DNA of 64,000 bases from Sambucus nigra. Lineage: Eukaryota > Streptophyta > Magnoliopsida > Dipsacales > Adoxaceae. Under the pieces are notes generated by a model that ran no database searches, was not told the origin of the DNA, and was given only the letters and a program-made list of their open reading frames with translations. The stretch lies in the NCBI GenBank assembly GCA_949130495.1, contig OX422213.1:50354284-50418283 (forward strand), written 5' to 3'. Below, piece after piece: positions 23,601 to 37,300 of this stretch (position 1 is its first letter; each line of letters begins with the position of its first letter). The position numbers and the translations under genes were made by a program.

Positions 23601-26508
23601 TGTCATACCCCATAATTTAAATATTTTTAAAATATGGATTAATTAAATTAAAATGAGAAATTAATTCGGTTTGAAATAAATATTAATTAGTGAGATAAGA
23701 GTTAATATTTATTTATGTTGAATATTACTTAGTGGGTGGGTAATAATAATGATATGAAAAGAGTATAAATGTTGGGAGTGTGAAATAAAGCAATTACAGT
23801 AATTTAGTCGGGAAAGCTCATATTTGTCATGTTGGGACTTAAGTTATGGAATAGAAAATTAAATTGGAAATAATTCATCCATATGGTCATTTCGAGTGCA
23901 CCAAAGTGTTCGGAAGGGTCTAGATAGTCAGCAAAGTCTAGCCGGGGGTTTAGTTTAGGCAATTTTAGACCAAACCGACACCCCGGGAGGGTATTTTGGT
24001 CTTTTTTTATTTTTGGAGAAAAAGGACATACAAAATTTTGATGTGTATATCATCATCTACAGTGAGTTAATTAGGGTTATCAAACACAAAAATAGAGAGA
24101 GTCATAGGAGGGAGAAAAAGAGGTACCCAAAGTGTTCCAAGGCCAAGAACTACCACTTTTGTACCATCATCACCACCATCACATAGATCAAGAGAGGAAT
24201 TTAGAAACCATATCATCATCTACAATGGATCATACCTACTGTTAAAGGCAAGTATTTATCTTGATATGTTTTAATGAGATATATTATCCATGTTAGTATA
24301 GGGTGATTAAAGGACTGATTTTATACATATGGAGGACAAATTTATGGATTCGAAATCAAGTTCTAGGTAGAATTGATGATTTAGATTAAACCCCTCTAAT
24401 CTTGAGATGAAATATATGTCCTACTGATAATTAAAATGAGAAGAATCCTGAGTTATACATATTTTCTTGAGAAAAAATGATGATCTAGGGTTTTAGATGA
24501 TAATTTTGATTTAATCCCAATTAATTTATGTTTTTGATGATTTTAAGGGTTATGAAATGTTATAAATCATGTATATGTGTTGGAAAAATGATTGGTATTC
24601 TTCATTGGGTGTAAGGGATAGAATCATGGAGGTTTTGGGATTAAAAATGGTGAATCCTGAAGGCTGCTTAAGGAGGAAGAAGAGACCTGTGGCATTTCAA
24701 ATCGATTCGGCCCAAGGGAGAATCAATTCGGTTCCCTAGATTTTGAAAAAAAATCCCTTTTTGGATTTAGAGCTTATGGGAAATGATCGAATTAACTTCT
24801 AATTAATTTTAATTATAGTGGGAGATATACTAAACACTAGTAGACAAATGTTAGGCGATGATACTTAAGATTTTGAGATAAACAAAGGGACGAGGCTAAG
24901 TGTACTTCATTATAGAATGGAAATTAAATTCGGGAGAAATACAACTATGTCAGGGGTATCTTTTGGAACCTACGACTTAAACCAATATGAAAGATTGGGA
25001 ACACCTACTGAATTAACTTAAGTGACACTTAGGGATCGTATGAGTAATAAGGAACACTCGGGATGTTATGAGAAGAAGTGTTAGGCTAAACAAATGATAC
25101 GTAGGATATTTGAGGGTTATACGCTACTTGTGTAATATTATGTTAGAGGTCATGAGTGTACCTATCTTAACAATATAAATGTACATGTAGTATGTATACC
25201 TATTATGTGATTTATTTGCAGGACATACCTATGATGCATGATATCATGGGAGGTCTTAGAAAACGGACAGTCTCATCTTGATGAGCCCATTAGAGGGATT
25301 TTAGATTGGCGCCTCGGAACATAGAACCTAGGTACGGGATACCTGTGAAAACAGCATTGTTGACGATCATATAGGTGCGTAGGTATGTGCGTTTCCCATA
25401 GGCTTGGAACTATGTTCGCCTCCAACTGTGTGTGAATTGTAAATATATGGTTCGAGAGTGATTCCTAACAGGTAGTCCTATATTTAGTATGTGATGTACC
25501 GGGACTTAAAAGCTAAGTACACATGCACTGCAGCTCAGTTTAAGGGTGCCGTATTAGTATGTATATATATATAGTAGAGTGATAAATATTTATACTTGTG
25601 ATTGATTCTACTTTGTTGACCCAGTAGATGATATAGATAAGGAAATCTAGATTAATTTAAGTATGTGGGAACTTAAATGACTAATGAAATATTCATAATT
25701 GGTTAATTGATAATGAGAATTTGGTACGGGTGGGCATAACGAGTTAGCATGTGTAGTACGATATTAGAGTCGGACTAGTTAGCCAGGATAGAGTAACTAG
25801 GACGGCTTAGAAATATGCGTTAAGCATGCACATTAGTTGAGATGTGATAATCTCAAGTGAGGGTACGTAAACCTAACATGTATATTATATGTGATATTTA
25901 TGCATTTTAAATACTCGTTAAACTATTAAAATGTTTTCACTCGGGCTCTAACCCGTTTCTTCCACATCTATTTCTTTTGTAAAAATATTTTAGGTGCCCA
26001 GCCACAGGGATGTCACCCTAGAAGTTTCTATCCTTGACGTGCTGCAGTTGTTGTAGATATTACAGGTCATTGATATTAGACGTCTCCACATTTACCATTT
26101 ATTTCTCATGAGTTACTTATCCTAGTCGGTCATGTAGCCCCTCATTATTTAGATGTATTCAGAGATAGTAGATTTATATTTTTATTCCTTTTTAGTGATG
26201 GGATTTATTTTTGTCGGATTACTGTATTTAGGATTTAGGTTGGATGTGCTTACTCCAATCACATTTATTTTATTCTGTCACTTTATTCCTTATGAAATTG
26301 ATTATTGAGTGGTGCATGTTTAATTTATTATTTATTTGGTTTTATGTTAATCAACAAGATAAAATTTGACACCATCTTTTCAAATGCTAGGTGGTTAGTA
26401 TATATTAAAAAGTTTTCGACAGTGATGCTAAGAATGGACAATCTGAATATTCTGTTTTAATTTAATAAAGGCATGATCACCCCGTATTTAATTAAGCGGG
26501 GTGTCACA
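23601..26508 (+). mobile_element. Solo LTR (2.9 kb) of a gypsy-type family, nested in element F
   Basis: It starts TGTCATACCCC and ends GGGGTGTCACA, giving matching inverted termini. Flanks are ATTCG (23596-23600) and ATTCT (26509-26513), a 5-bp duplication with one mismatch. No primer site or purine tract lies within. An inverted truncated relative occupies 39584-41290 (shared AAAAGTTTTCGACAG and ATTTTAGGTG...CCACAGGGATG). The left third includes a GGAGAAAAAGGACATAC strip and A/T-rich intergenic-like sequence; no coding was seen. The size fits long-LTR Tekay/Del-type gypsy elements. Confidence 0.85.
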
Positions 26509-27270
26509 ATTCTCTTGCTATCCATCATATTTCACAATTTCACATTCTTTACTTCATGTTATAGTCTTATCATAAGATGTTATGATCATATTCTTTATTA
26601 TACCCCAATTTACCTTCATCTTAGCATTGGTTTTATCACATGTATATATAAAATTTGACTAGCTAGTTCTTTGTTCATTTTGATTATATTCTACCATGAT
26701 ATACCCAATGTTATGTTATTTCTACTTATCTTTGACTTTTTTGTGTCAAAAAGGGGGAGAAGCGTTTAAGATAGGGGTTATCCTCTAAATTTCATTGGAA
26801 TATAAACGTCTTTCTTAAGGGAGAGATATCTTTTGGGAGAGACTTTTGATGAGAGGGAAAAAAAAATTTAAAAAGGGAAAAAATCATGATTATTAATTGT
26901 ATTTATTATTGAGGATGATATTATATTTAAGGATACTATATTTCTTATGCTCACATACTCATTTCCGTCTTTTTGCTTCATATTGATTTCTTATTGGAGA
27001 ATTCCCAAGGAAGGGGGAGTTTCTCTTTGTGCATGTCATGCTTGTATGGTGTTTTGGTTATATTTCATGTATTTTCGGTATAGTCATGATATTGCAACAC
27101 AAGCCCTTGATTCAGACTCGACTTGTTCATTCGCAGTTGTCTTCTAGATTTCATGTTTATTTTGATACTCTATTCTAATTACAAGTCTAATGTGGGGTGA
27201 ATGGATGTAATACTAAAGAATTTTTGGGGTTTGGGGGGTTTTGCCACAAAATAACTAAAGAAGGTGGAGA
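26509..27270 (+). other. 3' UTR of element F with three polypurine tracts
   Basis: Purine tracts lie at 26748-26762 (AAAAAGGGGGAGAAG), 27009-27020 (GGAAGGGGGAGT) and 27259-27270 (AGAAGGTGGAGA); the last abuts the LTR start TGTAATAG. Only the last can define the LTR edge, yet the first is the best match to consensus. Small ORFs here (26473-27147) are Phe/Ile/Tyr-rich artefacts. Confidence 0.55.
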
Positions 27271-28534
27271 TGTAATAGATCTTGTAATACATGATATTAT
27301 AGTTTGGTTAGCTATTTCCCATGACAAAACATTAAGTCTTGCAAAAATCGAGCCAAAAAAAATTGTTACATAGATGAAAAATAGATATAGAGAGTCTTAT
27401 TCATTATAATTTATGGACATTGAAACTGAAGACCATTCACAACTTCTTGACATGAAAGCTTTCGCATGTAATTCTGAAGATTGAAGATTATATCCTTTTC
27501 TAGTAGTTTTTTATTAAATCATCTAGAGGCTTAAACACACAAATACACGTTTATATTTTACTTTAAAATTGATTTTGGTGATCAAATTAAGTGATTTTTA
27601 TTCAAAAATACATTGCATTATATGCTAGTTTAGGTGTATTATACATACTACCTACAAGTGTGTGCACGGGTAGGATTCGGATCCATGTTCATGGAAGGAT
27701 TGTTTAGGTTGGAAATTCTTTCTTCCTAAAATTGTGCCCGTGGCTTCAAAACTTCATCGTGCACACCGCATACACATTTTTGGGCTTTCTAATCTTTCTT
27801 CTTAAAAGTGTGCACACGATTGAGATTAGCCCCGTACGTACAGTTGTCACACATTTTTCATGACTTTGGTTACTTCTCGTAACCATGCAGAGCTATTTTC
27901 TATCGTGCGCACGACGATGTTAGAACTATAAAAAAAAGGATATTTCCCTCCCCTATTAAGGGATCCTTTTCCTATGTACTTCTCACATCTAGGAAGAGTA
28001 TTTTTTAGGCTTGTAATCAAAGAAACACTTTTCAAACTTCAATTTCACTTAATTTTCACAAATTTGAGAGAAAACCTTCGACCTATACTTTATTTATTGA
28101 TTGTGAGATTTTATATTGTTTTGAGTTAAAACCCCACAAAGCTTAGATTCATTATACCCACTTTAATATGAATTTGAAAATCTACGCTCCACATCTAAAA
28201 GGAGGCGAATTAGATCCCGAGGAGTTCATTTTTGGTGTGATCCAAGGATAAAGAACGTGACTTACTTGTTTTCTTGATGGATTTTTGAGCGGATCACTCA
28301 TTCAATTGAGGGAGAGTTTCAATGTCCATAGGTAAGCTTTTGTTAGGAAAAAAGATAGAAGTACCATTTTGCATTTTTGTTTATTGATTTCCAAATTGAA
28401 TGGGAGATTGGATGCACAGAGGTTTTTTCATCCCTAGGTGGAGTTTTTCGTCATAGATATTTTCTTGCGCATATTGTGTGATTGTTTGATGTTCATATAC
28501 TTAATTTCTATCACATGCACACACACACACACTC
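27271..28534 (+). repeat. 3' LTR of copia-type element F
   Basis: It begins TGTAATAGATC after a purine tract. A promoter-like TATAAAAA sits at 27927-27934, preceded by several palindromic GTGCAC / GTGCGCAC motifs (27662, 27759, 27810, 27905). The right border near 28534 (TTTCTATCACA followed by an AC run) is approximate; no second copy exists in the window to fix it. Confidence 0.5.
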
Positions 28535-29250
28535 ACCTATATTTAATAATGGATCCAACATGATTCTTTAATAAATTGGAAAGAGGGCATGCATCTAGTT
28601 ATATCACATAATTGACTTAGATTTTCTTCTAATGTCTAAATTATCTTAGATATAGTAAATCTCTCCCCTAGGTGAATGTTAACTAGGATTAATCTAAAAT
28701 TAGCTAAGGAATTTTGAAATTGGTAATTTTCTCATTAAAATATATTCTCCCCCTCTAGGTTTATTTGAGGTGAACACTTTATCTAAAACACGCCATCCTC
28801 GGACTCATCGATGATGATGGGCTCATCACTCCTCAAAAAGAAAATCATGTAAGTTTGATCTTTAGACGATGAAGGGAGGGAGGAAGAAATATCTGTCTTA
28901 AGATTTGGGTCCGTTGTTTGGTTGGTATGTCAGTTAGGCATGGAGGTATGATAGTTAAGGGTTTATCTTTATTTTGTTACTGTACTTCTAAGCATTTAAT
29001 CTATCTCCCTTTCTCCTTTCTCTTGATCTGAGATTAACTTCCCCCATTACTAGACTACGAAAGTCCCTAGAGTAGGGTTAGAACTCCACTTTGTGTTCAT
29101 GTCGGCCTTGATGACTAGAAGATTAACCTTCGGTGTATGACAACCAGATATGTCGACTTCTTGGTCAAAGTCTAGAAGGTCAATTATTGCCTGAAAATTG
29201 ACATTTCCCTTTTTATAAGATCGGCATAATATGGGTGGATGGATTATTTC
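28535..29250. other. Unassigned A/T-rich sequence between LTRs
   Basis: I see no gene or clear repeat. KTRHPRTHR and SSKRKS can be read near 28790-28855 on the + strand, a basic N-terminus-like stretch such as begins some plant-transposon ORFs, but this is too little to call. Confidence 0.3.
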
Positions 29251-31517
29251 TATAATAACCTGTATATATTAATACTAGGGTTCATCATATGCTATTATAA
29301 GAATTAAATTATCTTTCCTAGCATGTACATAATCAAATAAAATAACATGGTAAGATATAAATACGATGTGATAAACCTCAACTGATAAATCATAATATCA
29401 CCGCCAACTAAATATAAGAATGTCACCAAATAAAGTAATATGAAAACCCATCCAAAAAACTCAAGTAATAAATTTTAAGTCTCAACTCAACACACTACAC
29501 GCCAAATAGCTTTAGTGCATACTAATGGAAAACCCCACAGTATTTAAATTCACATATGAAAGTAAAGATAGTAAACCGTGGAGATAAACATGCGTCTAAT
29601 ATCGTAGGACTGATAACTTTCCATGATAATAAATGGTTCAGAGCCGAAAAAGTTACCAAAGATGTGAAATTCAAAGAAGTTTTATACGTAAATGGTAAGT
29701 CCATCGATTGTCTAACCTACTATGATAACCCCATGTGCAAAATCGAACCTCACAATCCAATTTAATTAATTCTCCAATTTTAATAACTAATTAACCTTTT
29801 AATTAATCAAATTGTAACCGTCATTCACCCCTTATCCCAAGGCATCTCAAGAACACGTGGTATGCGTAAATAAATCTCGTCGCACGAAACTAGACACCAC
29901 CATTAACTAGCGTGGCTGGAACATTAACAACACGTATGATACACAGATAAGATCTCGTCACACAAACCAAACAACACATTCAATAGCATGATTAAGACAA
30001 TAACAACATAAGTGATGCATAAATAAAAATCATTTTCCATTTGGTAAAATCTGACTATTACCATGGGCACGCAACAATTAAGGACGTTCTCTGTCAACAA
30101 AAACCCATATAACCATCTCTATTCATTCATTTCAATTAAACATTATCATCGGTATCAAATACCATTCTGCACTCCTTATTTAACTTAATATTCAAGTTGT
30201 AATATCATCTTTATACATTTACCCCACCCATTGTACCATGTCAAACTAGCCTCTAATTTATGATTTATAATTTATCATTATCTCATAAGGTATTTATTAA
30301 CCTTCACAATAGAAGTAAAACTAACGTTGGTTTTCCTAAAACTTAATACATACATTTAAAGGACATAAGTTATTTAAAAGATTCCTAAAGCCCCCACTTC
30401 TACCCATCTCTAGACTCTATATGTGGAACGTCTCATCAATAAAATCCAAACAAGGAACCTCCCCGATAAACTTTTGAAAATATAGGACATATGTTGAGAC
30501 ACTAAATTTAGTTATGGAAAAGTTAAGGTGATTACTAAAGTTTAGAGAAATCAATATCAACTTCCAAACCAACAACAACAACATTTCACCATAAGCCAAC
30601 AACAAATTCTTGTACTCCTTCTAGTTCAACTACTTACTATAAACAATCCCAACAATATAAGAGAGATAATTAAGGGATTAATTCTAATTCTAATACATTA
30701 GGGATCAAAATCCTAATTTTCGACCAATTAATTATATAAAGAGATTTTGATGGAATACAAGACTATAATGGGGCATTCTTTAATTATAACTTTGCACGTG
30801 AAATTAAGCTTCAATTATTAAAAAATATGCATTGAACCATGTTAAAAAGGTGCTTTCACCTAAAGTACAACCAACAAAGCCAAAAATACAACTCTACATA
30901 ACATATCCATTTTTCAATAATAATGTAATTTAAATTAAGGATCAGTTATCAATTATCAAGTCTAAATTATCCCAAAGCCACTAGTCAATATCCAAAACCC
31001 TAATATGCAAGTCTAATTACAATTTTCCAATTTCAATAATTATAAATTCAAATGAATCTTGATCAACCTGAATTATGTGAATCCATTTAATTTATATCGT
31101 AGTAATGCAATAAAATGTGGGATTGCAACTCTTAAGGGTTTCTACTCAATTTTAGATATAAAAATTAGGTGAAATTAAGACTCATGTGTGTGTGTGTGTG
31201 GATATATATATATAAGGAGGAGAGTAAATTAGTAACTTGCCTAGAAAATGCCCAAAAGATGAGTTTAAAGTGGACCAGTTGAATCCTTTTGAAAACACCC
31301 TTGAAATCTTATGAAATCCTCTTTGAAATTTAATTGCCATGATTTAAATCTCCTCTTGAATCCTTGCTTGAAATTATGTTTAGAGAACATATGATTTGAC
31401 TGTGTATTGGGGTAGCTTGGGGAAGGGTTTACGAAGAGAAAAATATGTTCTTTAAAAGAGATGATAAGTCTAAGAGAGTTTTTTTAATGAAAATGGGTCA
31501 ATTTCGTGTAAGGGGTT

Positions 31518-31830
31518 CACTACAAAAAATAGGCAAATGGTCACAGTCAATGACCGTAACACACTAGGGCGCGGCAAAAAGAGTTGTCACAGTCCTCGAC
31601 CATGACAAGAATTTGTTATCAAGGTCTTTTGTTACTGGGTTTTTGGCCAAAATCTAGGATGATAGGAAACTCATCATAGTTTATGACCATGAAAATCGGT
31701 GTCTAGTCATGATCATATCAGAGTCAAGGACCGTGACAACTCCCTTAACAATGTCACAGCTTTGTCATGGTCCTTGACCATGACAAAAGCTAAAAAAATA
31801 TTGTTAGGGACTTGTCATGTTCCTTAACTT
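31518..31830. repeat. Left subterminal palindromes of the CACTA element
   Basis: At least four copies of a dyad motif lie within 300 bp of the end. The cleanest, at 31762-31786, has two perfect 11-bp arms (TTGTCATGGTC and its complement) around CTT; others are at 31584, about 31665 and about 31725. In Spm-like elements subterminal repeats bind the second element protein (established for TNPA). Confidence 0.75.
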
Positions 31831-32099
31831 TAACGATCCTAGGACCAAAAAAAATAATTTTTAGGCAACATCTATTGCCAAGGAAATTCCTGCTTCATCC
31901 ACAACACTAATCAAATTGAATACACTCGTATACAACATTAATCAAACCAAATAAGAAATCAAGTTAATCAAACCAAATACGATAACTCAAAATTAATCAA
32001 ACCAATTAAATTACATTCACGTAAGTTTAAATTACAATGTATCACATAAGTTATCAATCAAATATAATAGCTCAAAATGTCTCTAGAAGGTGTGTCGGA

Positions 32100-32780
32100 C
32101 AAATGACATACGACCCCACCATGTCGTCGATATGTCCAACACCGTCTTGTCGTTCAGCTACGAGACCTTGTCATCTTTCCATGTTAACACTTAAATAACA
32201 TTGACTCAGGACTCAAAAAAGCCTGTAGTTGGTCACCATGCACTGAGGTGGAACTCGTATCCTTCTCTCGCTTTATAATTTGTGTTCCTCCACGTATGTC
32301 AAGGATATAGAATCTTTACACAGCTGGCTTAAACATATTATGACCGACTTAAACCAATTTACTTACAATTTTATGATCCACCTCCGTGTAAAATCTCTTC
32401 TTGGAGTTGTGCACATCCACTTTCTTTGACTAATTAGTCCTTAGAAACTCTTAGGTGGTCAACTGGATATCAGACGCCTTAAAGTCTATAAACGTTTTCT
32501 AGTTGGCCAACATCATATGCTCCTTATCCAGGATTTGGTCTCTCTATTTCAGCATAGACTCTCGTTCCTTCCTGATATAGCAGTTGTGTAGATTTTTCTT
32601 CCACGTCTTCCACTACTCTCATATCACAATCAAGACATTCTCCCGTCATTCATGGGGATAAGTCAAATTGTTTTTATCCAACAAACATATGCTATAATAA
32701 AGTTAGTGAATTAACATTCAAGATACATATAATAAAATCTGAAATTAAAGCCATATGTTTAATATATATATATATATATG

Positions 32781-32827
<47 letters not shown>

Positions 32828-33010
32828 TATTAATACCTCTAGCACCCCCCCCCCCCCAATTGGCCATCTTGAGATCCTCGGGCACGTTCCTCCAGTTATC
32901 ATACCTCGGTCCAATTATTGATTTCATTGGCTTGGACAACCTAATCATAAAAGTCATCTTAACATGACACACCTAGTGGCGCTAAACATAACGGGTTTTT
33001 AATTTGATGA
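32100..33010 (-). pseudogene. Second CACTA gene, Transposase_24-like fragment
   Basis: The minus strand from ~32940 reads IIGPRYDNWRNVPEDLKMANW, then after a microsatellite gap RENVLIVI, WKTWKKNLHNCYIRKERE and DQILDKEHMMLANQKTFIDF. This order (WR.IP..LK..W, then W..WK..L...Y) resembles the plant Transposase_24 domain (PF03004-like) found beside TNP2 in CACTA elements. A TA repeat and C13 at 32762-32857 interrupt it. Many stops occur; assignment is moderate. Confidence 0.45.
32762..32857. repeat. TA microsatellite with short AC tail and a C13 run
   Basis: (TA)n runs from 32762 to about 32826 with one TTTAA interruption; CACCCCCC continues as C13 at 32845-32857. The overlapping ORFs on both strands (Ile/Tyr repeats) are translations of the microsatellite. 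Confidence 0.9.
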
Positions 33011-34339
33011 ACCCTCATCCCCCGCTACTTTGTCCCTGAGTATGATGGCCACCTGCACCTGTAATAGACATATTTTGAAAAAAAAAATTGGATTCATCAG
33101 CATATAATATATAACAAAAATCAAATGGAAATGCTCATTCACGATATAAGAATTTAAAATAAAACATAACTAGATTTGTGTGAGTACTCTTGAATTTTTT
33201 CTTCAAAATATAATCAATCCAACTCATTCAAGGTTCCAAGCTTCATAATAAGGCTATGACATAACCTTGTTAAGCATGAAACCTCGAATGAGTTCGATGG
33301 GTTATATTTTGAAGAAAAACCTTAAGAGTACTCACATAAAACTAAAATTATATTTTTGTGAGTAGCCTTGATGTTTTTCTTCAAAAAATAAGCAGTTCGA
33401 CACATTCGGGGTTCCTAGCATCATAATAAGGCTATGGCATAACCTTGTTAAGCTGAAAACCCCAAATGAGTATGATGGGTTACATTTTTAAGAAAATCAC
33501 AAAAATAAAAGTATATTTGTGTGAATACCCTTTATCAATACTTATTTTCTCAAGAAAATAATCACATTACCCAATTTGTGTATTTGTACTGTTAAAGTAG
33601 CAATTGAATAATACAAGAAAATATAAACTTCGCAAAATCTGAGAATAAAATCATACATGAACATAAATTAATGTATTAACACTCAATCATATTTTCAAGC
33701 TTAAGCCTTTGATTTTTAAAATTTATGTTCAATTTTCAGTTCGTGAGTCACACGACTGCATGAGTTATTTCTACAAGTTAGTTTAGTCCCGTATGATGTG
33801 ATCGTGTCACTTTTGGATAGTTTAGTTGTTAAATTGCGCTTTCACCTCCTAACGCCCTAATTTTAGTCTTAAGCCTTAGGTTTTGTAAATTACTACCCAA
33901 TCATCACTTCGTGAGTCACATAACTGCGCAGATTATTTTTATAAGTTAGTTTAGTCCCGTTTGACGTGATCATGCATTTTTTTGTCAAATTACATTTTTC
34001 ATCCTTAAAACCTTAAATTTCAATATTTGAATATAACAACCCACATTAGATTTAACAAACTATAAGTTAGAGTTCGAAATCCATATTATATTTAGCAAAC
34101 TACATACTACAAAATACAAATTCGAATTCTCACCGTCCTCCCACCTAAAATTACCAAAGTATAACCATTTTACATTTAACAACCCAAATAACTATACTCA
34201 ACTAAATAATCTAGAAATCTATTTAAGTTTGATTTTCATCTAAAGTAGATTGATAGTCGGTAGGTGTTGTCAGGTCATATACACTTTTGGTGATATGCTT
34301 TAGCACATGTAAGATGAGCGAATGTGGTTTATTATTGAT

Positions 34340-37300
34340 ATACTCAGAGTAACAACACTTTATTGACCTTTTCAAATACACAAACAAACAAATCATAATT
34401 AATATGTTCCTTACTTTTCATCTTGGACAAGTCTACCATCATCATATTGGTAGCAATATCCATATCACAAGCATTCTTATCCTCAACTCTTACCCTATCA
34501 CAATAAAACACAACCTCTTTAAAATATATATAGTCTAATTCAAAAATGTTTTGAATTACACCATAGTAAGTCACTTCTGATTCAATGAGGTTTTTATCTT
34601 CGTCACTTTCTTTGAAATACGTAAGAGCCTTATATTAAATTTTGTTATTTTGTGACAACGTATTTTTCTCGAGCAACCTTGATGTCAATACATAACCATT
34701 TAGCTTAATCTTCTTAATCTCATGTGCCATGAAATTGCGTCCATTAGTGAGAAGAGCTTGACGTCGCATCCCCCCTCTTCAACAACTGAAATTATAGATT
34801 ATATAAGTTAATTAGATATTTTTAAATCTTAAAACCATTTATCATTTAGTAAGGGTTTTTGGACATAATAATTACCTTCTGACACCCAAAGTCTAAATTC
34901 ACCAATAATTATGAAACTGCCTTTCACTTTTTGCTATGCCTGGATGCATTATATTTTCTACATTGAATTGAAAAATTTATCAAGAAGGTGATCGTGTATA
35001 TTTGATAACAACATGAATTTACTCTCTCCATTCATTTATATCTTCATGGGTTTCAAACATATAACGAGCCATTTTCTCATATTATAAACTTGTCACTTTA
35101 ACTCATTTGACCATGACTTTACCCCCTTATTGTCCAAATCATCCCCATCATTAAAAAATCGCTGACTATTTGACTTAGGGCTTCCAATGTTAGGGTCGAT
35201 CATATATTACCTAGGGAGCATGAATGCCTCTATGGTAATGTAGTCCTCCGGGATGGATCTTTCCATGTACCTTGTATTCTTAACATACTCTTTGAAAACT
35301 TTCATTGATCTATATATTAAAGTAATTAAAACTCACCAACCCATATATTAAAGTAATTAAAGTCAATTAAACTAAAATCAACTTATATTAGCAATTATAC
35401 CTTTCAAACAGGTACATCCATTGATATCTTACTAGGCCGCAGAGAAGAACCTCGTTGTATAAGCACACCAATAAGTAAATTCTAATGTCAAAGAATGTGA
35501 GGGGGCGTACTTCTCTAATACACAAGTTGCTTCAGCTAGAGATGCTTTTGCAACCACGATGTTCTTCTGGTTGACTAATTTTACAAATAATAGTGTGAAT
35601 AAAAGGCTAGTATGCATAATGAACCTTTGTAAATCCTTATGCTCAGTGAAACAATGCTTAAACAATAAAAGGGCAAGTTGCATGATCATATGACAATCAT
35701 GAGACTTGCAATTTTTAAATCATGTGTGGCATAGCTCATAATCCTCTGCAAATTTATGAAAAATTAGAGGGAACTTTAACATTATGTAGCACCTTTCTTT
35801 CTTCACTCGTCAAAGTATACGCCCTAGGAGCATTATATCCCCCCGATTACTATATTTTATCAATTGTGGCTTAATTTTTAATAGTTTAATATCATGTTGT
35901 TCCTTTTGTTCATCTTTCGAATGACTTCCACTTAGGCATGTGCTCACAAGATGTTTGATGATGTTTTTATCAGCATGCATGGTATCTAATACATGGCGTA
36001 TGGGCTTACCCCTCTAGTATGATAAGTCAAAAAATATTGACCTCCAAGACCATGCCTTCCTTTTCTCGGCTTTATTCTCAATAGGGTTTATGCTTGGCAT
36101 TCTTGAATTTAGGTTTCATCCATGGCACATTATCTCAATGTTTGGAATCCCTCCTTTTAATTTCTAAACTTGGAAGATTTCTTAGAGGTAGCCTATATGC
36201 GACCCACCCAAAAAAAGTTCTCACTTTTATTAAAAATAAACCTATGATCGATTGGCAAGAATCTCTTATGAGAATGACAAATAATTTTATTACTGTCTTT
36301 GATATGTTTAGATCAATTTCCTCTCCATAAATAGGACACCCAAAGTAATCGTGAACATTACAGCCCGATAGAGTCCCATAAGCAGTGAAATCATGGATTT
36401 CCCAGATCAATATAGCTTTCAATATGAACTTTTCCTATTTTCTAGAGTCAAATGCTTTCAATCCCTCTACCCTAAACTCATTCAAGTTTTTTTACCAATG
36501 GTGCTAAGTAGATATCAATGTCATCATTTTGTGCCTTTGGCCTTGGTATCAATAAAGACACTTTGATTGGTGCTTATATTACTGAATGGATTGAACCCAT
36601 ACATAATGAAGGAGGCAGATTTGGGGTCTCTAAGATCACCGGCCATACGCTTTGACAGGTAAATTAGATTACTGAATGGATTGAACCCCTATATTAATAT
36701 TATCAAAAGAATATTAAAATGTTCATTGGAAAAATTTGGGTAATTAAAATTATGCCTGGTCAAACGGTTTAGTCAATAGGATGACTCATAAGATTCTCAC
36801 ATAATTCTGCTCTAGTGTGCCAACTCATTACCTCCATTATCCATGGTACTGTGGAAAATCTCTACAACCGGGGAACAATGGGGAAATATTTCCATACTTT
36901 TTTAGGTAATTTTGAAAGTGTTCCTCTCTTATCATTCAAACCATGTTATGGCACATATCGAGGTTCCACCCATACCAAACAATGAACATGATTTTCTACT
37001 CATTTCGGTATAGTATGCAATCATACTTTCAAGCATGAACTGATTTATACTGCATTCAAAGACCTTTTATGTTTGGTGAGAAATTCTTTCACCCAATTCA
37101 GAATTCTAGTCACGCTCTTGTCTCATACACCAAAATGTGTCTCTTCAAACCAAGAAAACCAACCATAGCATACAAAGTTGTGTGATATTTATCACAGTTA
37201 GGGTACAATGGTTGGTTCATTTTGACTTTCAAACTTAGGTATTCATCGTCATGGTTTATCCCAACACCGTCATGATCACTAATACCTCCACCACAAGATC

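Larger units (their letters stand above)
22914..28534 (+). mobile_element. 3' part of copia-type element F, interrupted by a solo LTR
   Basis: The unit holds a decayed ORF tail (22914-23330), noncoding 3' UTR on both sides of an inserted 2.9-kb LTR, three purine tracts and a 3' LTR from 27271. The tract AAAAAGGGGGAGAAG and its T-rich context are typical of SIRE-type copia elements. The 5' half is missing, replaced at 22913 by a minus-strand LTR. No gag or pol is present. Confidence 0.5.

Noticed and set aside
23601..26508. Complete retroelement instead of solo LTR
   Set aside because: No primer site, purine tract or coding inside, and termini plus a 5-bp duplication close directly around one LTR-like block.
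32745..32972. ORFs on both strands with Ile/Tyr repeats
   Set aside because: The repeats are the translated TA microsatellite; only the short RYDNWRNVPEDLKMANW part on the minus strand is kept, under the Transposase_24-like pseudogene.
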